DNA of 45,704 nucleotides, taken from positions 1 to 45,704 of the forward strand of contig JAJHQM010000005.1 in the NCBI GenBank assembly GCA_020833345.1. Reading direction: 5' to 3'. The notes under the pieces were generated by a model. The model was not told the DNA's origin. It saw only the letters and a program-made list of their open reading frames with translations, and did not search any database. The position numbers and the translations under genes were made by a program. Source of the DNA: Ignisphaera sp. (GTDB taxonomy: Archaea > Thermoproteota > Thermoprotei_A > Sulfolobales > Ignisphaeraceae). Of this stretch, positions 18,465 to 27,948 are shown in pieces (within the stretch, counting starts at the first letter, position 1; each line of letters begins with the position of its first letter).

Positions 18465-19653
18465 AGGGGTGCAAGGTGTGAGTGAAGGACATGTAAGAAA
18501 ACTTGTGTCATCTGTAGACATTAGGGCTAGAATTAAGGCATGTGAAAAGCTTGCTGAAGCCTTTGGTAAAGTAGTTAAAAGCGTTCTGGTAGGTGAAGAA
18601 CCGCGACTGATAATACCAAAGAGAACTCTATCGAATACTATATATGATAAGGAAAGAGGGTTGCTACTCCTCGGACCTTCAACATTTGAAAGGAACTTTC
18701 TTGATGTTAGAGAATCCAAGAAATTTATGCAAACTTTGCTCATGGCTAAGATAATATATGAAGCTCTCATGAACAATGAATATCCAACAATAAGAGACCT
18801 TTTTTACAGAGGTAAGCATAGCATCAGGTATAGGGATCATAAGGGAAGAATTGAGGAAGAGAATACTTGGGATGAGCAGAAAGAAAGCGATGCTGTGCTT
18901 AGAGATATAGAGGTCTATGTTAATTTGCTTAGAGAAGAAATGCTTATCTTAAGCAAGGAAAAAGGAAAGGTAGTAGGCGACATGAGAATAAAGTCTGGCG
19001 ATGACATAATAGATCTGAGTAAGATGGGTCACGGTGCATATGCTATAGAGCCTACACCAGATCTTATAGAATTCATAGATGTAAATGCAGAATTTGTTTT
19101 AGTTGTTGAAAAAGACGCTGTTTTTCAACAGTTACATAGAGCAGGTTTCTGGAGAAAGTATAAAGCTATTCTTATTACAAGTGCAGGTCAACCTGATAGA
19201 GCTACAAGAAGATTTGTGAGAAGGCTTAATGAAGAGCTAAGGCTACCTATATACATACTCACAGATGCCGATCCCTACGGATGGTATATATATAGTGTGT
19301 TTAAGATAGGCTCTATAACATTATCTTATGAAAGTGAAAGACTTGCTACGCCAAAGGCAAAATTTCTAGGAGTTAGCATGACAGACATATTTGGTGATGA
19401 AAAGAAAAAGCCTTATCTTTCAGAAACAGAGAGAAGAAACTTCATAATAAGAGCAAAGAAGGCCGATATTAAGCGTGCCCAGGAACTGCTAAATTATGAG
19501 TGGTTTAAAACAGAGAAATGGGTTAAGGAAATAAATGTGTTCCTTGCTAAGCAAAGCAAGTTAGAAATAGAAGCATTGACAGGAAAAGGCCTATACTTCT
19601 TGACGGATACATATATACCCACAAAAATTCAAACTCAAGACTTCATAGAGTAG
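18457..19653 (+). CDS. top6A: DNA topoisomerase VI subunit A (Spo11 homolog)
   Basis: TIRDLFYRGKHSI (catalytic Tyr), VEKDAVFQQL, LTDADPYGWYIYSVFKIGS Toprim. Confidence 0.97.
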   Translation: MSEGVQGVSEGHVRKLVSSVDIRARIKACEKLAEAFGKVVKSVLVGEEPRLIIPKRTLSNTIYDKERGLLLLGPSTFERNFLDVRESKKFMQTLLMAKIIYEALMNNEYPTIRDLFYRGKHSIRYRDHKGRIEEENTWDEQKESDAVLRDIEVYVNLLREEMLILSKEKGKVVGDMRIKSGDDIIDLSKMGHGAYAIEPTPDLIEFIDVNAEFVLVVEKDAVFQQLHRAGFWRKYKAILITSAGQPDRATRRFVRRLNEELRLPIYILTDADPYGWYIYSVFKIGSITLSYESERLATPKAKFLGVSMTDIFGDEKKKPYLSETERRNFIIRAKKADIKRAQELLNYEWFKTEKWVKEINVFLAKQSKLEIEALTGKGLYFLTDTYIPTKIQTQDFIE

Positions 19654-19710
19654 TTAAGATTATGATGCAATAAAGATTTTAAGCGGAAACAAAGTAGTAT
19701 AGCTTTAGAT

Positions 19711-19794
19711 GCCGCCGTAGCTCAGCTGGGAGAGCGCCCGGCTGAAGAGAGTTCAGACACCGGGAAGTCGGGGGTTCAAGTCCCCCCGGCGGCA
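19711..19794 (+). tRNA. tRNA-Phe(GAA) with 11-nt intron
   Basis: GCCGCCG...CCCGG[CTGAAG-AGAGTTCAGAC-A]CCGGG...CGGCGGC A; anticodon GAA pairs with intron TTC. Confidence 0.93.
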
Positions 19795-19866
19795 CTTCTT
19801 ATCAGTTATCTATGTGGCGATAACCTTATTACTCTTATAATTACATAATAAGTAGTGACTGTGAAA

Positions 19867-19970
19867 GCCGGGGTGGCCGAGCGGTCTAAGGCGTCGGGCT
19901 GCAGCGGGTTCCGGCTCCTTGCCGCCTGTCGAGACCCGATAACTCCCGGGTTCGAATCCCGGCCCCGGCT
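19867..19970 (+). tRNA. tRNA-Cys(GCA) with ~29-nt intron; 3' CCA encoded
   Basis: GCCGGGG...TCGGG CTGCAG-(cgggttccggctccttgccgcctgtcgag)-A CCCGA...CCCCGGC T CCA. Confidence 0.88.
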
Positions 19971-20080
19971 CCAAAAACATAATTCTAATTATATACATTC
20001 ACATTAATTGTATTATACCGTAATTAGTAATACGAAGGTTCTTTACGAAAGCTTTTTGAAATAAAGCTTATAATACTCAC

Positions 20081-20090
20081 ATATATAAAT
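20081..20090 (+). promoter_or_regulatory. TATA box of tRNA-Val(GAC)
   Basis: atatataaat ~25 nt upstream of 20106. Confidence 0.5.
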
Positions 20091-20105
20091 TTAAAATAGG
20101 TTACA

Positions 20106-20179
20106 GGGCCCGTCGTCTAGTCTGGTAGGACGCCGCCCTGACGAGGCGGAGGTCCGGGGTTCAAATCCCCGCGGGCCCA
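20106..20179 (+). tRNA. tRNA-Val(GAC)
   Basis: GGGCCCGTCGTCTAGTCTGGTAGGACGCCGCCCTGACGAGGCGGAGGTCCGGGGTTCAAATCCCCGCGGGCCCA. Confidence 0.96.
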
Positions 20180-20450
20180 CTTAAGAGTGCAATATTGTGA
20201 GGAGTCTTTCTTCACAGTTTCTCAAAAACAACTAAATCGTAAGTCCTGACATGATGATAGAGCTGTAAATTATCATTGGTGTCATAATGCTGTCATGAGA
20301 TTGTTTAGTTGCTTAGAATGTTATGCTTTTATATGCGTGGGTTTTAGAATTTTTTAGCTTCGGTTCTTATAATTTGTCTTTATTAGTGAAGATAACATTA
20401 TCTCTAACTTTAAAGGCTCTTTAATATTCAGATATTAGTAGGTGTTCATT

Positions 20451-21131
20451 ATGGATGTATGCGAAAAGCTATGGAAATACATTGCGAATTTTAATGAGAG
20501 TATGAAGAGTCTTAAGATTTTGGATAGTGGTGCTAAAAAACTCGTTGATATAGCCTTGGCATACTACAATGATTCTCGCTACTACCTTGAGAAAGGTGAT
20601 TGTGTAACAGGACTCATAACGATATCTTATGCTGAAGGCATTTTAGATGCTCTTCGAAATCTTGGATTAATCGAGTGGAATTGGGTTAAAGCAGAGGAAG
20701 TGAAAGTATTTGCTGCAGGGTCCTTTGACATTATCCATCCTGGTCATATAGAATTTCTTAAATGGGCTTCCTCCTTAGGTAATAAGCTTTATGTGATAGT
20801 GTCTAAAGATTCAAACTATACACGTATAAAAGGATTTGAACCGATTTTTAAAGAACTTGATAGAGCTTGTATTGTTGGAGCCATACGTTATGTTTATAAA
20901 GTGTTCATAGGTTCTGAAGATTTTTTAAAACCTATTGAAGAGCTTAAGCCCGATATCATTGCGCTAGGCCCTGATCAAATAGGTGTGGAAGAATTGAGGA
21001 AGCTTCTAAGAGATAGAGGAATAAGTGCAGAGGTTATTAAAATGGGTAGCAGAGTTTTGAATTACTCGTCATCTAGTATAAAAGAAAGGATTTGCAGAAC
21101 CTGGTGTAAAAATAAGAATTACGTGCAATAG
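20451..21131 (+). CDS. DUF357-like N-terminal domain fused to a cytidylyltransferase (RibL-like)
   Basis: N-term helical ALAYYNDSRYYLEKGDCVTGLITISYAEGILDALRNLG (DUF357-like); then VKVFAAGSFDIIHPGHIEFLKWA and YSSSSIKERI. Confidence 0.85.
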   Translation: MDVCEKLWKYIANFNESMKSLKILDSGAKKLVDIALAYYNDSRYYLEKGDCVTGLITISYAEGILDALRNLGLIEWNWVKAEEVKVFAAGSFDIIHPGHIEFLKWASSLGNKLYVIVSKDSNYTRIKGFEPIFKELDRACIVGAIRYVYKVFIGSEDFLKPIEELKPDIIALGPDQIGVEELRKLLRDRGISAEVIKMGSRVLNYSSSSIKERICRTWCKNKNYVQ

Positions 21132-21446
21132 TATATAGTCAAGACAATGATTCCAGCAAATATTTATTTGCAAGGCAATAATAGGGTTCAGGAGAACTAT
21201 GATAAGCTTAAATATGATGTTAAAACACGAAATGCCCTGGAATATCATTCTCACATAGATAACCTATCTCATCAATTAAGCAGGTTCTAATAAAGCAAAG
21301 GAACTTGTGACTGAGCATTTTGATAGCATGTTTTTACTTTACTTATGATACTACATGTACGACTTTGATTTACCTATAGCTAAACCATTAATTATTTATG
21401 AAAAATTATAGATATTAAGCACAGAGCTATTACTTTATTCACATTA

Positions 21447-23378
21447 TTAAATGTTATAGGCAAGGGTGTAGGAATCAAGTAAATTAGGTACTAGTACTAT
21501 AGCGTCTCCTATCCCTAGATACCTCTTCTTTCTTTCAATTTCGCGAGATAAATTTAAAATAGCGTTTTTCTCTCCGTGAACAAGCACTATTTTTGATGGT
21601 TTTGGTTGCATATGTTTAATGTAATCTAATAATTGCGTCTTGTCCGAATGTCCTGAAAAACCTTCTATTGAGTAAACCTCCATTTTTATTCTAATTATCT
21701 CTACTTTACCTTTTTCATTTACAAAGGCGATTTCTCGAGCTCCATCTCTTATTCTCCTTCCCAAAGTTCCCTCAACCTGGTAATTTACAAATACCATTGC
21801 ATTATTTGGATTTGGAGCCATTAATTTGAAGTACTCTACGGCAGGGCCGCCTGTAAGCATACCGGAAGTTGCAATTATTATTGCGGGCTCTGAGCTTTCA
21901 ACTATTTCTGTTCTAGGTTCTCTCCCCTCTACCCTAATAAAGGTCTCGAAATCAAATGGATTTTCATCATTCTTAAGTCTTTTTCCTAACTCTTTTGACA
22001 GCAATTCTGGGTAAGAAGTATGTATTGCTGTAACCTCATGTATCATGCCCTCAATATAAACACTCATTTTTGGTAATCTACCCTGTCTCATTGCATCAGC
22101 TAGTATTACCATAATTTCTTGCGCTCTTCCAACACTTAGTGTAGGTATGAGTACCTTCCCTCTTCTATTATAAGTATCGAGGATTATTTTAAGTAACTGA
22201 TTTTCTGCTTCTTCTCTCTTAGGCTGCTCTGTTGCTCCATAAGTGCTTTCCATTATAAGTGTGTCTACTCTCGGAAATTCATAATCTGCTCTATCAAGAA
22301 GCCTCGTTTTTCCAAACTTCACATCTCCTGTGTATACAATGTTGTGAAATCCGTTGCCTATATGTAAATGAACAATTGCAGAACCAAGTATATGTCCTGC
22401 GTTGTACAGTGTAAGCCTAATGTCAGGAGCTATGTCTGTAACAACATTATACTTTAGTGTTATTGTATGTAAGAGCATTTTTTCAACATCAGCTAATGTG
22501 AATGGAGGCTCCGAACCCTCTCTTTCAGCAATCTCTAGGAAATCCTTTAATAAAAGCGTTGTAAGGTCTCTCGTTGCTTCAGTCATGTATACAGCTCCCT
22601 TAAAGCCGTATTTAAAAAGATATGGCACAAGCCCTGCGTGATCTAGGTGTGCGTGTGTTACAATAACTGCATCTAAATCTTCAGGATCTATGCCAAGCAG
22701 GTCTATTCTTGGAAAGGCATTGGAAAGTAATCCCCTACCAGGATTGAGGCCAAAATCTAATAACAGTTTTGATTCGGCAGTTTCGACCAGTATAGCAGAT
22801 CTCCCAACTTCTTGTGCTGCCCCAAGAAAAGTAACCCTGGTGAAATTATTACCATTCTTAGCCAAGAGCACATCTCTATGAATAGCCTCTCCCAAGCTCC
22901 TTAAGAACCTAAGCCTGTAGTCACTATTTGCTAAGTAGCCATGAATTATTTCTTCAAAGATTTTCGATCTCATCGGAGGAGCTCTAATTACTTTAGGCCT
23001 CCAACCTGTATGTACAAGAATTTGCTTAGCTTTTGCTTCAATGATTTGAGGATTTTTTGCTTTTATAACTACTTCTCCTAATACTTCATCAAATTCAATA
23101 CTTTCTACACCAGCTTCTGGGGGCACCAAGTTTTTAAGGTATTCTCTGACTTCTTTTTCAGGCTTCCTAATTGAGGGATCCGTTCTTATAACTATCCTTT
23201 TCTTTATTAATTTAGCTATATGGGAAGCTATATCTCCTTGATCAAGTAAAAACTGAGGATTTCTAACATAAACAGCTATTTCAGGTCCTTCAAACTCTAA
23301 TCTAGTCAGCTGTGCTGTAGGAGGTAGCAGCTTTATTATTACAGATCTTATATAAGATAGGTCTATGTTGAAGCTCAT
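21447..23378 (-). CDS. KH-domain/beta-CASP ribonuclease aCPSF1 (transcription termination factor FttA)
   Basis: Two N-terminal KH regions; THAHLDHAG, GHILGSA, YTGDVKFGKTRLLDRA, SGHSDKTQLLDYI. Confidence 0.96.
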   Translation of the reverse strand: MSFNIDLSYIRSVIIKLLPPTAQLTRLEFEGPEIAVYVRNPQFLLDQGDIASHIAKLIKKRIVIRTDPSIRKPEKEVREYLKNLVPPEAGVESIEFDEVLGEVVIKAKNPQIIEAKAKQILVHTGWRPKVIRAPPMRSKIFEEIIHGYLANSDYRLRFLRSLGEAIHRDVLLAKNGNNFTRVTFLGAAQEVGRSAILVETAESKLLLDFGLNPGRGLLSNAFPRIDLLGIDPEDLDAVIVTHAHLDHAGLVPYLFKYGFKGAVYMTEATRDLTTLLLKDFLEIAEREGSEPPFTLADVEKMLLHTITLKYNVVTDIAPDIRLTLYNAGHILGSAIVHLHIGNGFHNIVYTGDVKFGKTRLLDRADYEFPRVDTLIMESTYGATEQPKREEAENQLLKIILDTYNRRGKVLIPTLSVGRAQEIMVILADAMRQGRLPKMSVYIEGMIHEVTAIHTSYPELLSKELGKRLKNDENPFDFETFIRVEGREPRTEIVESSEPAIIIATSGMLTGGPAVEYFKLMAPNPNNAMVFVNYQVEGTLGRRIRDGAREIAFVNEKGKVEIIRIKMEVYSIEGFSGHSDKTQLLDYIKHMQPKPSKIVLVHGEKNAILNLSREIERKKRYLGIGDAIVLVPNLLDSYTLAYNI

Positions 23379-24043
23379 GATGATGTCCTGCTAAGGAATT
23401 TCTTAATCTCCTCTACTGTAAATGTATATTCTCGGTAGAAATCCTTTCCTATAGTTACAACATCAACACCTATACCTCCAGTAAAAATATCTCTAGCAAT
23501 AGCTGATGCTATAGCTTTAACAGCTAATTTTATGGAGTTTTCTATACTTAAATCAGGCTTGTATTCAGCTTCTATAATTCCTATTGCAGTAGGTGAACCT
23601 GAACCTGTTGCTGCAATGTTTTCTTCTGTTACATCTCCATAAGGTTCTATGACAAATATTTTTGGGCCTTCATAGTGATCATAACCTCCTAAGATTAGCT
23701 GGACAATGAATGGAAAGTACTTATATTCATTTAGAACTAGACCTAAAAGAGATGCCATGCCTCTTAAGGACATGGGCCTGCCATTGAGTATTTGATAGTA
23801 GTGAGCTTCAGCTCTTATGAAATCAGCAAGTGCTTGTGCATCTGCTACAAGCCCTGCAATAGTCATAGCGATGCGTTCATTGACCTTAACGATCTTTTTA
23901 ACATTTTTATGCGCTATGTAGATACCTGATGTTGCCTTCTTATCTGAAGCTAACACAACATAATCTTTAAATACTATACCTATTGTAGTGGTACCTCTGT
24001 AGGCTTTCTCTAGTATCTTTGTTTCAAATTCTAAATACTTCAT
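23375..24043 (-). CDS. psmB: Proteasome beta subunit
   Basis: YRG|TTTIGIVFKDYVVLASDKKATSG: propeptide, catalytic Thr1, Lys33. Confidence 0.95.
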   Translation of the reverse strand: MKYLEFETKILEKAYRGTTTIGIVFKDYVVLASDKKATSGIYIAHKNVKKIVKVNERIAMTIAGLVADAQALADFIRAEAHYYQILNGRPMSLRGMASLLGLVLNEYKYFPFIVQLILGGYDHYEGPKIFVIEPYGDVTEENIAATGSGSPTAIGIIEAEYKPDLSIENSIKLAVKAIASAIARDIFTGGIGVDVVTIGKDFYREYTFTVEEIKKFLSRTSS

Positions 24044-24480
24044 GATTATAGCCCTTAATGTTAGAAAGTAAAAGCAATCTCATTTTAGATTTGTTTTGAG
24101 GAGCTTAATAAATTTGAATGCGCTGACATCATTCTAAATTTGGTAAGGTTAATTAACCGAATATGTGTAAAGCCAGCTCTTTGTCTTGAAGCATTTACAA
24201 TACTTTGTATTTGATTATACAGACATGCCTGGATGAGCATTCAAGAGCGCACTTCAAATAAGCATAGTTAAGTTACTATTACGTCTTCAGTCAAGCATAA
24301 CCTCTTAGTCAAACTTCCTAAAAGCGTCATTTAATTACTATCAGTTTTAAGAGTAAAAGTGCTTAACACGTTTTAATTCAAGGTTGTTGCTTACGGGCTT
24401 TCGGTTACTAAGCAGTAGAAGGTAACTAAGGTACCTTAGCACATTACTCTTAGATAAAGAAATTGGTTCTCGGTAGCTTA

Positions 24481-24490
24481 ACTTATATAC
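24481..24490 (+). promoter_or_regulatory. TATA-type promoter of egsA
   Basis: acttatatac ~35 nt upstream of the TTG start. Confidence 0.5.
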
Positions 24491-24524
24491 GGGTTTAGTC
24501 TCCATAAACTGATAGGTGTAGTAT

Positions 24525-25586
24525 TTGTTCTACCCTCATGAAATAACTTTGCCAAAGAAAGTTATTGTGGGTCTAGAGCTGTTAGAAAAAGTAGGGCTGT
24601 ACATAAAAGCCATTGATGCGATGATTAGCAAAGCCATTATTGTATCTGGTGCCAGTGAAACAGCAGCATATGCTAAGCTTGTTTCTGACGCCCTTCAGCA
24701 ATGCCATATAGAAACATGGACAGTACCCATATCCTCATCTACAATGAGCGAAGTGGAAAAGACTATCAACATTGCTAAGGATGTTGCAGCTAATGTAATT
24801 ATAGGTGTTGGGGGTGGAAAGGCTATAGACGTAGCTAAGTATTCTTCTTATATGCTCTCTAAACCTTTTATTAGTGTTCCCACTTCGCCTTCTCATGATG
24901 GAATTGCATCACCTTTTGCCTCTATAAAAGATGTGGGCAAGGTGACCTCTGTAAAAGCATCTACACCAATACTCATAATAGCAGATGTAGCTGTAATGGC
25001 AAGAGCTCCTAGAAGAAATATTGTATCTGGTTGTGGGGATTTATTAGGGAAGTTCTCAGCTGTTTTAGACTGGAAACTAGCACACAAATTGAGGGGCGAG
25101 TATTACGGAGATTATGCAGCATCCCTTTCACTTCTCTCAGCACAGCATATAGTCAAATATAGCTCTATGTTCAAGACAAAACAAATACCTACAGGAGCAG
25201 TCAGAATATTGGTAGAAGCTTTGATAAGCAGTGGTATTGCCATGGCTATAGCAAATTCTACGAGACCTGCTAGTGGTTCTGAGCATTTAATAGCGCATGC
25301 AATAGATTTGGTAGCGGGTTACCCGGCTTTGCATGGTGAAGAGGTTGGAATAGGAGCCATAATAGCGCTGTATCTTCATGGAAAAAATTGGCGTAAAATA
25401 AAAGGTGTACTTGGTGAAATGGGAGCTCCAACAAAAATAACACAGATTAATGTTTCTAAAGAGCAAATGGTAAAAGCGCTCACAATAGCGCATAGCATAA
25501 GGCCAGAGAGATACACGATATTAGGTGAGAAAGGGTTTAGTGAAGAAGCAGCGGAAAGGTTGATAGAGGTACTGGAATTAGCATGA
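24525..25586 (+). CDS. egsA: sn-glycerol-1-phosphate dehydrogenase
   Basis: VIIGVGGGKAIDVAKYSSYMLSKPFISVPTSPSHDGIASPFASI; GSEHLIAHAIDL; LHGEEVGIG. Confidence 0.95.
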   Translation: MFYPHEITLPKKVIVGLELLEKVGLYIKAIDAMISKAIIVSGASETAAYAKLVSDALQQCHIETWTVPISSSTMSEVEKTINIAKDVAANVIIGVGGGKAIDVAKYSSYMLSKPFISVPTSPSHDGIASPFASIKDVGKVTSVKASTPILIIADVAVMARAPRRNIVSGCGDLLGKFSAVLDWKLAHKLRGEYYGDYAASLSLLSAQHIVKYSSMFKTKQIPTGAVRILVEALISSGIAMAIANSTRPASGSEHLIAHAIDLVAGYPALHGEEVGIGAIIALYLHGKNWRKIKGVLGEMGAPTKITQINVSKEQMVKALTIAHSIRPERYTILGEKGFSEEAAERLIEVLELA

Positions 25587-25616
25587 AAACTTGCTGAGTG
25601 TATTTGTTATTAAGTT

Positions 25617-25669
25617 ATTCAGTTCAGGCCGGCAACATCATAACTCAGCACGGAGAAAAATCATCATTT
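25617..25669 (-). ncRNA. Box C/D sRNA
   Basis: Minus: ATGATGA-TTTTTCTCCGTG-CTGA-GTT-ATGATGT-TGCCGGCCTGAA-CTGA; complete C/D'/C'/D with 12-nt guides, directly after the FKBP stop codon. Confidence 0.88.
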
Positions 25670-25671
25670 TA

Positions 25672-26373
25672 TCACTTTGACATTCTCTCAAACCTTTCTA
25701 TATATGTTACAGTATCATATTTCCCAATGTATTTATATATTTCTTCGGCTACGATGGCTTTAACTAATTGCAAATCTCTGTCGAGTAAGATTTCCTTGGG
25801 CATCTCTATTGTAACACTATTGCTATTTTGATCTATGAATACCTTAAATCTGTCTATAGGTATCCTCCTGTATCTCCTATGAAGTAGGTACTTTATCTTT
25901 TCAGCGTCATCATCTAAAATCTTAACCACTTTGTATCTACATACAAAAGTCTTTCCAGCAAGTGGATGATTAAAATCTATTAGTACCCTACCTCCAGTAA
26001 TAGCTTTTACAACGCCTACCTGTCCTCCAACTTCAACTGTTTTACCAACCTCAGGCACAACATTGTTCCTAAGAAGCTCTCTAATACTGAGTATTTTTAC
26101 CTTAGAAGGATCTCTCATTCCATAAGCTTTTTCCGGGGGTATTTCGATTTCATATTCTTTTCCAGCTTCAGCAAAATTCTCAACATGTTCTTCAAGACCC
26201 CGTATAATTCTATTTTCACCGACAATAATGAGTAAGGGTTCATATATTTTATCAGCTTCCCATTTATTCTCTTTCTTGGCAATATCCTCTACTGTTGTAT
26301 CTATCAGCTCACCTGTATCCTTACTTCTCATAACATAATCTATCAATACAAAGCTATTTTTTTGTATAGCCAT
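25672..26373 (-). CDS. FKBP-type peptidyl-prolyl isomerase (SlyD-like)
   Basis: GLEEHVENFAEAGKEYEIEIPPEKAYGMRDPSKV; GGRVLIDFNHPLAGKTF. Confidence 0.94.
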   Translation of the reverse strand: MAIQKNSFVLIDYVMRSKDTGELIDTTVEDIAKKENKWEADKIYEPLLIIVGENRIIRGLEEHVENFAEAGKEYEIEIPPEKAYGMRDPSKVKILSIRELLRNNVVPEVGKTVEVGGQVGVVKAITGGRVLIDFNHPLAGKTFVCRYKVVKILDDDAEKIKYLLHRRYRRIPIDRFKVFIDQNSNSVTIEMPKEILLDRDLQLVKAIVAEEIYKYIGKYDTVTYIERFERMSK

Positions 26374-26514
26374 TTCTCAACCACCTTTAACATGATATAA
26401 GCTTTATGAAAAAGGTAAAAAAGTTAATATAGGCTACTTTAGACCTTTAAAGTACTGTGTGATAATAATTATAAAACTATTCTACTTTTAACGGAATGTC
26501 TTACGTGGTATCAT

Positions 26515-27081
26515 ATGAGTTATGAAACCGAAATTAAGTTAAGAATTAGCAATGCTGATTATATTGAGAAGAAATTGAAAGAGCTTGGCGCAGAGCTTGA
26601 TAATATTATTGAGGAAGAGGATTACTATATAGACCTAACACCCTGTGTTGATATGAAACGCAATGATATAGCTTTAAGGATCAGAAAATCGAAAAGCCTC
26701 ACGAAAGGTGATATAGTAGAGGAAGTTACATTCAAGGGCAAGAGATTATCAGAATTCCCCAAGGTTAGAAAAGAAATCACTGTAAACATAAGTAATGCAG
26801 AAAAAATGTTAGAAATATTTCGTGAACTTGGTTTCAGAAACGTATATACGGTTCATAAGATTAGAAAGGTGTACATATTAAGTAATTCAAAGGTGTTTTT
26901 AGATTATGTAGAGGAGTTGGGGTACTTTATAGAGATAGAGCTGTTGAAACCCATGGACTTAGCTACTTTAAAGAACGAGCTTGCAAGGCTTTTTACAGCA
27001 CTTAATGTTAGTGAAAGGCATATTGAGAGAAAGACTTATCTTGAGCTATTATTAGAAAAGAGAGGCATTATTTTCTCTTAG
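26515..27081 (+). CDS. CYTH-domain protein (class IV adenylate cyclase/triphosphatase family)
   Basis: MSYETEIKLRI...; DIALRIRKSK; EVTFKGKRL; KVFLDYVEELGYFIEIE. Confidence 0.92.
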   Translation: MSYETEIKLRISNADYIEKKLKELGAELDNIIEEEDYYIDLTPCVDMKRNDIALRIRKSKSLTKGDIVEEVTFKGKRLSEFPKVRKEITVNISNAEKMLEIFRELGFRNVYTVHKIRKVYILSNSKVFLDYVEELGYFIEIELLKPMDLATLKNELARLFTALNVSERHIERKTYLELLLEKRGIIFS

Positions 27082-27356
27082 GTAATCTAATAATATTTTC
27101 TCATTTCTGTTTTATTGGAATTGCTTTAAAGTTTTAAGCAAGAATGATTACGATACGATTTAACTATGAAGTCCAGTCTACAGAGTTTAATAATAATAGC
27201 ATCTATAATTGCATTACTTAAAATTTACCAGATATTCTAGGGCTTTTAGCCTTTTCAAATGTCTTGCTTAGAAGGGTTTAATTATGCCAATTAGAGAATG
27301 AGGTAAATTTAAGAATAGAGTGCGCTATAAGGTTATTTTAATTAAGTATTAGCTAT

Positions 27357-27890
27357 TCAGTCTTTACCTACAATTTCTTTAAGTCTTTCAATACCCTTTA
27401 TCTCGTCTATGAATTTCGCTACTGATGGAGGCACTAATTCTCGCCATTTTTCATCTCCCATAAGCATTAGTGTTCTTATTTTTGTAGAGCTATAATTCTC
27501 CCTATTGTATGGAGGGGGTATGAGTACTTCATAACCTGCTTCTTTAAATAATCTCACTACAAGAGGGTTTCTAGCTATTCCATATGTAAATGGAGGTACA
27601 TACATGGCCACATACTTAACCCATACAACATTCATAAGAATGTCAGGTACGGGTATTATATACACTCTAGAAAGGTCTAATCCAGCGTCTTTTAAAGCCT
27701 CTTTAATCATCACAACTCTTTCCCCTGCTGTAAAAGGATTGGCAATGGTATGACTTTCCTGAGCAGTTCCAATAACTATTATTATTTCATCAACTTTTTC
27801 TAAAGACCATTTGATTACGTTTACATGTCCCCAGTGAATAGGTTGAAATCTACCTGGATAAACACCTCTTATAACCATATTTCTGAGCAC
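27357..27890 (-). CDS. nadM: Nicotinamide-nucleotide adenylyltransferase
   Basis: [41 protein letters not shown]. Confidence 0.94.
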   Translation of the reverse strand: MLRNMVIRGVYPGRFQPIHWGHVNVIKWSLEKVDEIIIVIGTAQESHTIANPFTAGERVVMIKEALKDAGLDLSRVYIIPVPDILMNVVWVKYVAMYVPPFTYGIARNPLVVRLFKEAGYEVLIPPPYNRENYSSTKIRTLMLMGDEKWRELVPPSVAKFIDEIKGIERLKEIVGKD

Positions 27891-27948
27891 CCATAGCTAT
27901 TAGCAAAAACTAATATATTATAGTATATAAAGTTATTGTGAGGCGTGT

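Noticed and set aside
19810-19998. Minus-strand 62-aa ORF EPGPGFEPGSYRVSTGGKEPEPAAA...
   Set aside because: Antisense of the tRNA-Cys gene; tRNA-derived artefact.
20245-20300. CTGA-ca-TGATGATA resembling D'/C' boxes
   Set aside because: No upstream C box and no correctly spaced terminal D box on either strand.
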